From: SIG714 sp964638675
GTDB lineage: Bacteria; Bacillota; Clostridia; Oscillospirales; CAG-272
Assembly: GCA_964638675.1 (NCBI GenBank)
Contig: CAZXAU010000024.1
Location: 1 to 29,848, forward strand
Reading direction: 5' to 3'
Length of the DNA stretch: 29,848 bases
The notes beneath the pieces were generated by a model. That model was not told the DNA's origin. It was given only the letters and a program-made list of their open reading frames with translations, and made no database searches. A program made the position numbers and the translations under genes. Every line of letters starts with the position of its first letter. The first letter of the stretch is position 1. This document shows positions 23,317 through 29,848 of this stretch, piece by piece.

Positions 23317-23433
23317 ATGCTGATGATGATGCGTTGGCGGCGCCCCAATCGTCTGACTGAAAACCTGAATAAGAAATCACAAACAAAAAATAAAACCAAC
23401 TTTACTTTCACAATTTGGAGGTGCAGTGAATGA
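23317..23433 (+). CDS. Possible 38-residue leader ORF coupled to trpE
   Basis: An open frame begins ATG at 23317 (MLMMMRWRRPN...) and its TGA overlaps the trpE ATG as ATGA, as in the genes within the operon. It has Trp codons at positions 7 and 34. The ribosome binding site is poor, the composition after residue 15 is Lys/Asn/Thr-rich like translated leader RNA, and its last codons contain the trpE ribosome binding site. It could be a leader peptide or chance. Confidence 0.25.
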   Translation: MLMMMRWRRPNRLTENLNKKSQTKNKTNFTFTIWRCSE

Positions 23434-24896
23434 AAATTCTGCCAACTTTAGCTGAAGTCAGGGAAATTGCTTCAACCGAAAAATATAATGTGTTGCCGGT
23501 AAGCTGTGAATTTCTTTCCGATTTCACAACACCGATCGAAACTATGAAAATACTTAAAAACGTATCGACGCACTGCTATATGCTGGAATCAGCACAGGCG
23601 AATGAAACATGGGGACGTTATACTTTTCTCGGTTTCGATCCGAAAATGGAGATCACTTGTATTGACGGTGAAATGAAGATCGGAAATCTTAAAGTGAAAA
23701 CAGATAACCCATCCGATTATCTTCGCCAGATCCTTGCCGATTACAGAAGTCCGCGCTTTGATTATCTTCCATCCTTCACGGGCGGACTTGTCGGATATTT
23801 CTCATACGATTATCTCGGTTATAGCGAACCGACGGTAAGGTGCGATGCGGAAGATACCGAAGCTTTCAAAGATGTTGACCTGATGCTTTTTGATAAGGTC
23901 ATTGCCTTTGACAATCTGAAACAGAAAATTATCCTCATTGTCAATATGCCGCTGAACGATGTGGAAGTCGGATACAACAAGGCGGTTATGGAACTCAGGC
24001 AACTCATAGAACTACTCAAAAACGGCGAAAAAAAGAATGAACCGGGCGGAAAGCTGCTGGGCGAAGTCACACCGCTGTTCAATAAAGAACAGTTCTGCGG
24101 TATGGTGGAAAAAGCGAAGCACTACATCCGTGAGGGTGATATTTTTCAGATCGTGCTGTCAAACCGTTTGTCTGCTCCATTTGAAGGAAGTTTACTCAAT
24201 ACCTACCGTGTGCTTCGTACCATCAATCCTTCACCGTATATGTTCTATTTCTTTGGTACTGATGTTGAGGTTGCGGGTGCATCCCCCGAAACTCTTGTTA
24301 AACTGGAAAACGGTGTGCTTCACACCTTCCCCTTGGCAGGAACCAGAGCGAGGGGGAAAACGGATGAAGAAGACCGAGCATTGGAAGCAGAACTTCTTGC
24401 CGACAAAAAGGAACTTGCCGAACACAATATGCTGGTAGATCTCGGACGAAACGATCTTGGCAAGATCAGCAGGTTCGGCTCGGTACAAGTCGAAAAACTC
24501 CACTCCATCGAACGATTTTCACACGTCATGCACATCGGTTCTACAGTGCGCGGTGAAATTGATGATAACCACGACGCACTGGATGCTATCGAAGCCGTTC
24601 TTCCTGCAGGGACTCTTTCCGGCGCACCGAAGATCAGAGCCTGTCAGCTTATCGGAGAACTGGAAAATAACAAGCGAGGCATCTACGGGGGTGCGATCGG
24701 ATATATCGACTTTACGGGCAATATGGACACCTGCATTGCCATCCGCATTGCCTATAAGAAAAACGGCAAGGTGTTTGTGAGGAGCGGAGCCGGAATCGTG
24801 GCTGATTCTGTACCCGAAAAAGAATTTGAAGAATGCCTTAACAAAGCTAAATCTTCACTTAAAGCATTGGAGTTTGCACAGGAGGGTGAATTATGA
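23430..24896 (+). CDS. trpE: Anthranilate synthase component I
   Basis: 488 aa, full length. With TrpG it converts chorismate and glutamine to anthranilate, the committed step to tryptophan. The feedback-binding motif MLES is at 51-54 (canonical LLES), so inhibition by Trp is expected to be intact. The chorismate-binding half has LAGTRARGKT, GRNDLGKISR, the PAGTLSGAPK segment, and RSGAGIVADS near the C-terminus, all intact. GGAGGTG lies 6 nt before the ATG. The stop overlaps the trpG start (ATGA). Confidence 0.97.
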   Translation: MKILPTLAEVREIASTEKYNVLPVSCEFLSDFTTPIETMKILKNVSTHCYMLESAQANETWGRYTFLGFDPKMEITCIDGEMKIGNLKVKTDNPSDYLRQILADYRSPRFDYLPSFTGGLVGYFSYDYLGYSEPTVRCDAEDTEAFKDVDLMLFDKVIAFDNLKQKIILIVNMPLNDVEVGYNKAVMELRQLIELLKNGEKKNEPGGKLLGEVTPLFNKEQFCGMVEKAKHYIREGDIFQIVLSNRLSAPFEGSLLNTYRVLRTINPSPYMFYFFGTDVEVAGASPETLVKLENGVLHTFPLAGTRARGKTDEEDRALEAELLADKKELAEHNMLVDLGRNDLGKISRFGSVQVEKLHSIERFSHVMHIGSTVRGEIDDNHDALDAIEAVLPAGTLSGAPKIRACQLIGELENNKRGIYGGAIGYIDFTGNMDTCIAIRIAYKKNGKVFVRSGAGIVADSVPEKEFEECLNKAKSSLKALEFAQEGEL

Positions 24897-25462
24897 TCTT
24901 ACTGATTGATAACTACGACAGTTTTTCCTATAACCTCTATCAGCTCATCGGTGAGATCGACCCGGATATCAAAGTTATCCGCAACGATGAAATGACGATA
25001 GAGGAAATCAAAAACTTAAACCCCGACCGCATCATTATCTCCCCCGGTCCGGGCAGACCGGAGGATGCAGGAGTTATTATCGGAGTTGTCAAAACTCTTG
25101 GGAAAGATATTCCGATTCTCGGCGTTTGCCTCGGTCATCAGGCGATCTGTGCCGCCTTCGGTGCGACCGTAACTTACGCAAAGGAATTGATGCACGGAAA
25201 GCAGTCGGATGTAAAATTTGATACAGACTGCCAGCTGTTCAGTGGCTGTCCCGAAATAGCACCTGTCGCAAGATATCATTCCCTTGCGGCGGATTCCGAC
25301 ACTATTCCTGATAGCTTAAGAATCACCGCCCTCACCACAGACGGAGAGATAATGGCGGTACAGCACAAAGATTACCCAATTTATGGTGTACAATTTCACC
25401 CGGAATCCATTATGACGCCGGACGGCAAAACAATGCTTAGAAATTTTATAAAGGAGATATAA
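24893..25462 (+). CDS. trpG: Anthranilate synthase component II (glutamine amidotransferase)
   Basis: 189 aa, a stand-alone class I amidotransferase. It hydrolyses glutamine and passes ammonia to TrpE. The catalytic triad is C79 in GVCLGHQ with H169 and E171 in VQFHPES, and the oxyanion strand is SPGPGRPEDAG (50-60). It is not fused to TrpD, unlike in enterobacteria. ATGA overlap with trpE; trpD starts 3 nt after its stop. It might also serve folate synthesis, but no pabB is seen here. Confidence 0.96.
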   Translation: MILLIDNYDSFSYNLYQLIGEIDPDIKVIRNDEMTIEEIKNLNPDRIIISPGPGRPEDAGVIIGVVKTLGKDIPILGVCLGHQAICAAFGATVTYAKELMHGKQSDVKFDTDCQLFSGCPEIAPVARYHSLAADSDTIPDSLRITALTTDGEIMAVQHKDYPIYGVQFHPESIMTPDGKTMLRNFIKEI

Positions 25463-25465
25463 TCC

Positions 25466-26497
25466 ATGATCAAAGAAGCCATTGTAAAGATTGTAAACAA
25501 GGAAGACCTCACCTATGATGAGGCATATACCGTGATGAATGAAATCATGAACGGTGAAACTACACCCACGCAAAACGCTGCTTTTCTTGCGGCACTCTCA
25601 ACAAAAAGCGCCAAAGCAGAAACGACAGATGAAATTGCCGGCTGTGCCGCCGCCATGAGAGCGCATGCTACTAAGGTAGAAACCGGGATGGAACTCTTTG
25701 AGATCGTCGGTACCGGCGGCGACAATGCACACAGCTTTAATATTTCCACCACCTCAGCACTTGTTGCGGCGGCAGGCGGCATAAAGGTCGCAAAGCATGG
25801 AAACCGAGCTGCATCCTCTCAGTGCGGAACTGCCGATTGCCTTGAAGCACTCGGCGTAAACATTCATCAAAGCCCTGCCAGATGTGTTGAATTACTGAAT
25901 GAAGTCGGTATGTGCTTCTTCTTTGCGCAGAAGTACCATACTTCTATGAAATATGTAGGTGCCATCCGCAAGGAACTGGGGTTCCGTACCGTCTTCAATA
26001 TTCTCGGTCCTCTAACAAATCCCGGCACGCCCACAATGCAGCTTCTCGGCGTCTATGACGATTATCTTGTTGAGCCGTTGGCACAGGTACTTATTAATCT
26101 CGGAATCAAGCGCGGCATGGTTGTCTACGGACAGGATAAATTGGATGAGATATCTATGAGCGCACCGACTACAGTTTGCGAGTTCCGTGACGGCTGGTTC
26201 AGATCTTCTGTCATCACGCCGGAGGACTTTGGATTTGAGCGCTGCACAAAAGAAGACCTGCGGGGCGGCACACCGGAAGAAAATGCAAGGATCACCCTTG
26301 CTATCCTGAACGGCGAAAGAGGACACAAGAGAAATGCCGTTTTAATGAATGCCGGTGCGGCTCTGTATATTGGCGGTAAGGCCGATAGCATGAAGGACGG
26401 CATAGCTCTTGCCGCAGAGATTATCGACTCCGGAAAGGCTGTTGAAACCTTGAATAAGCTTATAGAAGTCAGCAACCGTCCGGAGGTGGATGCGTGA
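25466..26497 (+). CDS. trpD: Anthranilate phosphoribosyltransferase
   Basis: 343 aa. It transfers phosphoribose from PRPP to anthranilate. The PRPP-binding GTGGD is at 82-86, followed by N-I-S-T-T (92-96) and the K-H-G-N-R-A-x-S-S-x-x-G-x-A-D segment (110-124). The GAGGAG-type site AAAGGAGAT precedes the ATG at close spacing. The stop overlaps the GTG of trpC. Confidence 0.97.
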   Translation: MIKEAIVKIVNKEDLTYDEAYTVMNEIMNGETTPTQNAAFLAALSTKSAKAETTDEIAGCAAAMRAHATKVETGMELFEIVGTGGDNAHSFNISTTSALVAAAGGIKVAKHGNRAASSQCGTADCLEALGVNIHQSPARCVELLNEVGMCFFFAQKYHTSMKYVGAIRKELGFRTVFNILGPLTNPGTPTMQLLGVYDDYLVEPLAQVLINLGIKRGMVVYGQDKLDEISMSAPTTVCEFRDGWFRSSVITPEDFGFERCTKEDLRGGTPEENARITLAILNGERGHKRNAVLMNAGAALYIGGKADSMKDGIALAAEIIDSGKAVETLNKLIEVSNRPEVDA

Positions 26498-27276
26498 CTA
26501 TTCTCGATCAGCTTGCCGAACACGCCCGTGAACGTGTAGCTGAGGCAAAAAAGAAAATACCGCTTGAAGAAATCAAACGGCAAGCGCTGTTAATGCCCAA
26601 GGGAAATTTTGCCTTTGAAAATGCTCTCGGGAAACCCGGTATCTCTTTTATTTGCGAATGTAAAAAGGCTTCTCCTTCTAAAGGGCTTATTGCACCGGAT
26701 TTTCCGTATCTGCAGATTGCGAAGGAGTATGAAGAGGCAGGTGCAGACTGTATTTCCGTGCTGACTGAACCGAAATGGTTTTTAGGCAGTGACGAGTATC
26801 TGAAAGAAATCACAAACGCCGTAAGTATTCCCTGTCTGCGTAAGGACTTTACGGTGGATGAGTATATGATCTATGAGGCAAAGATGCTTGGTGCATCGTC
26901 GGTACTGCTCATTTGTTCCATATTGAGCGAAGAAGAAATACGGGAATACATCTGTCTTTGCGATGAACTGGGGCTGTCTGCTTTAGTTGAGGCACATGAC
27001 GAAGCCGAAGTATTTGCAGCAGTAAAAGCAGGCGCACGCATCATCGGTGTGAACAACCGCAACCTCAAGGATTTTTCCGTGAATACCGATAACAGTGCAA
27101 GACTTTGCGAACTGATTCCCAAAGATGTGCTGTTCGTTTCTGAAAGCGGTGTCAGCAGTGCCGGGGATGTGGCAAAACTCCGCGAGATCGGTGCAGATGC
27201 AGTTTTGATTGGAGAAACGCTGATGCGGTCGGTTGATAAAATATCCAAGCTTGCAGAACTGCGAGGTGTGTTATGA
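26494..27276 (+). CDS. trpC: Indole-3-glycerol phosphate synthase
   Basis: 260 aa starting at GTG (GTGA overlap with trpD; GGAGGTGG upstream). A TIM-barrel enzyme that closes the indole ring with loss of CO2. The catalytic E55 and K57 lie in the strand-1 segment ICECKKASPSKG (53-64), followed by SVLTEP, the LRKDF lysine strand, E in ALVEAH, GVNNRNL and SESG. Length is normal for the monofunctional form, and trpF is separate. Confidence 0.97.
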   Translation: MTILDQLAEHARERVAEAKKKIPLEEIKRQALLMPKGNFAFENALGKPGISFICECKKASPSKGLIAPDFPYLQIAKEYEEAGADCISVLTEPKWFLGSDEYLKEITNAVSIPCLRKDFTVDEYMIYEAKMLGASSVLLICSILSEEEIREYICLCDELGLSALVEAHDEAEVFAAVKAGARIIGVNNRNLKDFSVNTDNSARLCELIPKDVLFVSESGVSSAGDVAKLREIGADAVLIGETLMRSVDKISKLAELRGVL

Positions 27277-27881
27277 CTAAAATCAAACTGTGCGGTCTCT
27301 CCAGACCTTGTGATATAGAAGCTGCAAATGAGTTAAAGCCTGAATATATAGGATTCGTTTTCGCCGAAAAAAGCAAGCGGTATGTCTCGCCTGAAAAAGC
27401 GTCGGAATTGAAAGGACTGCTTGCTCCCGGAATTCAGGCGGTCGGTGTGTTTGTAAATGAGAATCCGAAAAACGTTGCGAAATTGTTGCAGGACGGCATT
27501 ATCGACATCGCTCAGCTTCACGGCGGCGAGGACGAGGATTATATTATTCAGTTGCGAAAACTCACCGAAAAACCAATTATTAAAGCTTTCTGCATGGAAT
27601 CGGAAAGAGATATTGCAGATGTCGAACGGTGTACCGCTGATTATGTACTGCTCGATTCCGGTGCAGGTACTGGTATGGTATTCGATTGGCAGTTAATACA
27701 AGATATTAAAAGACCATATTTTCTCGCCGGAGGTCTTGCCCCCGACAATGTGGCAAATGCGGTATATCTTCTTCATCCTTATGTGGTGGATGTCAGTTCC
27801 GGCATTGAAACCGATGGGGTAAAAGATAAGACCAAAATGGCGGAGTTTGTTGCCGCTGTCAGAAAGGAAGAAAGATTATGA
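27273..27881 (+). CDS. trpF: Phosphoribosylanthranilate isomerase
   Basis: 202 aa. It performs the Amadori rearrangement of phosphoribosylanthranilate, upstream of TrpC. The catalytic Cys is C7 in KLCGL, and the general acid Asp is in LLDSGAGTG (about 126). The phosphate loop is LAGGLAPDNV and VDVSSGIE. ATGA overlaps join it to trpC before and trpB after. Confidence 0.96.
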   Translation: MTKIKLCGLSRPCDIEAANELKPEYIGFVFAEKSKRYVSPEKASELKGLLAPGIQAVGVFVNENPKNVAKLLQDGIIDIAQLHGGEDEDYIIQLRKLTEKPIIKAFCMESERDIADVERCTADYVLLDSGAGTGMVFDWQLIQDIKRPYFLAGGLAPDNVANAVYLLHPYVVDVSSGIETDGVKDKTKMAEFVAAVRKEERL

Positions 27882-29068
27882 CAAATCCAAACGGACGCTT
27901 CGGCATTCACGGCGGTCAGTACATTCCCGAGACGCTTATGAATGCGGTAATTGAACTGGAAGAAGCGTATAATCACTATAAAAACGATACGGAGTTCAAC
28001 AGAGAGCTTACCGAGCTTTTAAACGAATATGCCGGCAGACCGTCAAGGCTCTACTTTGCTGAAAAAATGACTGAAGATCTCGGCGGTGCGAAAATTTATC
28101 TCAAGAGGGAGGATCTCAATCACACGGGTGCACACAAGATCAACAACGTACTCGGTCAGGCGCTTCTCGCTAAGAAGATGGGCAAGACACGCCTGATTGC
28201 CGAAACCGGAGCCGGTCAGCACGGTGTAGCTACGGCGACCGCCGCGGCACTTATGGGAATGGAGTGTGTAGTATTTATGGGAGAAGAAGATACCGTCCGT
28301 CAGGCGCTCAATGTGTACCGTATGCGACTGCTTGGTGCACAGGTCATTCCTGTAAAGACAGGTACCGCAACTCTCAAGGACGCTGTAAGTGAAGCCATGC
28401 GCGAATGGACTTCCAGAATCGCTGATACCCACTATTGTCTTGGCTCGGTGATGGGTCCCCATCCGTTTCCGACCATTGTTCGTGATTTTCAGGCAGTCAT
28501 CTCTAAGGAGATCAGGGAACAGATGCTTCAAAAGGAAGGCAGACTGCCCGATGTGGTCATTGCATGCGTGGGCGGAGGCTCCAACGCCATCGGCAGTTTC
28601 TATCATTTCATCGGGGATAAAGGCGTAAGGCTGATTGGTTGCGAGGCTGCGGGAAGAGGTATTGACACCTTTGAAACTGCGGCAACCATTGCTACCGGAA
28701 GTCTCGGTATCTTTCACGGGATGAAGTCCTATTTCTGTCAGGATAAAGACGGGCAGATCGCTCCGGTCTACTCTATTTCTGCTGGTCTTGACTATCCCGG
28801 TGTGGGCCCGGAACACGCCCATCTCCACGACATCGGAAGGGCGGAATATGTTCCCGTAACCGATGAGGAAGCGGTGAATGCTTTTGAATATCTGGCAAAG
28901 ACCGAAGGTATCATTCCGGCGATCGAATCGGCTCACGCCGTTGCTCATGCAATGAAGATAGCGTCCTCAATGGACAAAGATAAAATTATCGTTATTACCA
29001 TATCAGGCAGGGGTGACAAGGACTGTGCCGCTATTGCCCGTTACAGAGGGGAGGATATCTATGAGTAA
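27878..29068 (+). CDS. trpB: Tryptophan synthase beta chain
   Basis: 396 aa of the TrpB1 type that pairs with TrpA. PLP-dependent condensation of indole with serine. K87 in HTGAHKINN is the Schiff-base lysine, the same number as in the E. coli enzyme. ETGAGQHG, the phosphate-binding GGGSNAIG, and the C-terminal SGRGDKD are present. The end overlaps trpA by 8 nt, so the alpha and beta subunits are made together. Confidence 0.97.
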   Translation: MTNPNGRFGIHGGQYIPETLMNAVIELEEAYNHYKNDTEFNRELTELLNEYAGRPSRLYFAEKMTEDLGGAKIYLKREDLNHTGAHKINNVLGQALLAKKMGKTRLIAETGAGQHGVATATAAALMGMECVVFMGEEDTVRQALNVYRMRLLGAQVIPVKTGTATLKDAVSEAMREWTSRIADTHYCLGSVMGPHPFPTIVRDFQAVISKEIREQMLQKEGRLPDVVIACVGGGSNAIGSFYHFIGDKGVRLIGCEAAGRGIDTFETAATIATGSLGIFHGMKSYFCQDKDGQIAPVYSISAGLDYPGVGPEHAHLHDIGRAEYVPVTDEEAVNAFEYLAKTEGIIPAIESAHAVAHAMKIASSMDKDKIIVITISGRGDKDCAAIARYRGEDIYE

Positions 29069-29831
29069 CATCAGAAAAGCATTTGAAAACGGAAAAGCAT
29101 TTATTGCCTTTATCACCTGCGGTGATCCCGATTTGAATACTACCGCCGCCGCAGTCAAGGCCGCTGCAGAAAACGGTGCCGACCTCATTGAACTTGGTAT
29201 ACCATTCTCGGATCCGACAGCAGAAGGACCTGTTATTCAGGGAGCAAACCTGAGAGCACTTAACGGCGGTATTACGACGGATAAGATTTTCGCCTTTGTC
29301 AAAGAGCTTCGTCAGGATGTAAAAGTGCCGATGGTGTTTATGACCTATGCAAATGTGGTATTCTCCTACGGTGCAGAACGCTTTATTTCTACCTGTAAAG
29401 ATATCGGTATTGACGGACTGATCATTCCCGATCTGCCCTTTGAAGAAAAAGAGGAATTTCAACCACTTTGCAAGCAGTACGGTGTGGATCAGATATCTCT
29501 TATTGCACCTACATCTGCAAACCGTATTGCCATGATTGCAAAGGAAGCGGAAGGTTTTCTGTATATCGTTTCCAGCCTTGGTGTGACGGGGACGAGAAAT
29601 GAAATCAAGACAGACCTTACTTCTATTGTCAGTGTGGTAAGAGAAAATACTGATCTACCTTGTGCCATAGGATTCGGAATCTCTACCCCTGAACAAGCAA
29701 AGAAGATGGCGGACATCTCGGACGGAATTATTGTCGGCTCTGCTATTATTAAGTTGCTTGAAAAGCACGGTAAGGGTGCACCGAAGTATATTGGTGAGTA
29801 TGTAAAGGCGATGAAAAGTGCTATAAAATAA
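29061..29831 (+). CDS. trpA: Tryptophan synthase alpha chain
   Basis: 256 aa. It cleaves indole-3-glycerol phosphate to indole, which is channelled to TrpB. Catalytic E44 lies in LIELGIPFSDP. The position equal to E. coli D60 is E55 (AEGPVIQ), a conservative change. The phosphate loop FGISTPEQ and IVGSAI close the barrel. The ATG at 29061 is chosen because GGGGAGG lies about 6-7 nt upstream; an earlier ATG (29013) lies deep inside trpB. It is the last gene seen; only 17 nt follow, so the operon terminator is outside the window. Confidence 0.95.
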   Translation: MSNIRKAFENGKAFIAFITCGDPDLNTTAAAVKAAAENGADLIELGIPFSDPTAEGPVIQGANLRALNGGITTDKIFAFVKELRQDVKVPMVFMTYANVVFSYGAERFISTCKDIGIDGLIIPDLPFEEKEEFQPLCKQYGVDQISLIAPTSANRIAMIAKEAEGFLYIVSSLGVTGTRNEIKTDLTSIVSVVRENTDLPCAIGFGISTPEQAKKMADISDGIIVGSAIIKLLEKHGKGAPKYIGEYVKAMKSAIK

Positions 29832-29848
29832 TGTAAAAGACCGGAAAG

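Noticed and set aside
28043..28948. 301-codon open frame on the minus strand inside trpB
   Set aside because: Antisense to a fully conserved TrpB; its composition follows the codon pattern of the real gene and no family is recognised.

Overview
The window reads as a chromosomal segment of an anaerobic Clostridia-type Firmicute, most like the Ruminococcaceae/Oscillospiraceae or Lachnospiraceae. The signs are an HprK of the Gram-positive type, a T-box leader on a trpEGDCFBA operon, a Re-type (oxygen-sensitive, anaerobe-type) citrate synthase, SD-type ribosome binding sites, ATGA/GTGA-coupled genes and a moderate to low GC content. No rRNA, tRNA, CRISPR array, insertion sequence or phage gene was found. 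The taxonomic placement is inference; no search was run.

Layout. (1) 1-3187, plus: the tail of a gene and its terminator, then a consensus promoter driving a two-gene unit, a TerB_N/TerB_C protein and a BrxD-like (DUF2791) P-loop ATPase. (2) 3262-6864, plus: alaS and hprK, followed by a 14-bp perfect hairpin. (3) 7031-12364, minus: Re-citrate synthase, a GntR/FCD regulator, aconitase and isocitrate dehydrogenase. This is a complete acetyl-CoA/oxaloacetate to 2-oxoglutarate branch, which feeds glutamate. A near-consensus promoter at about 12417-12444 has a palindrome across its -10, a likely GntR operator. (4) 12731-14597, minus: two coupled ATP-grasp (RimK-like) ligases. (5) 14638-15459, minus: an unknown protein with a PD-(D/E)XK-like core (EIQ variant) and a likely winged helix. 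(6) 15570-16592, minus: a methyltransferase fused to a cysteine-rich DUF3795 domain. (7) 16816-19246, plus: an ECF-like sigma factor, a coupled single-pass membrane protein (probable anti-sigma/sensor) and a small XRE regulator. (8) 19314-22414, minus: OmpR-type response regulator, histidine kinase and two membrane proteins. (9) 22415-23429: a 1-kb leader region with apparently decayed sequence, a consensus promoter, a Trp-specific T-box with its terminator, a second intrinsic terminator and a short ORF coupled to trpE. (10) 23430-29831, plus: the complete and tightly coupled trpEGDCFBA operon.

How the genes fit together: the 2-oxoglutarate branch and the trp operon are biosynthetic, with trp transcription gated by charging of tRNA-Trp. 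HprK is the carbon-control kinase. The sigma/membrane pair and the two-component system are two separate envelope-sensing units. The least understood parts are the TerB/BrxD-like pair, the ATP-grasp pair, the nuclease-like winged-helix protein and the methyltransferase-DUF3795 fusion.
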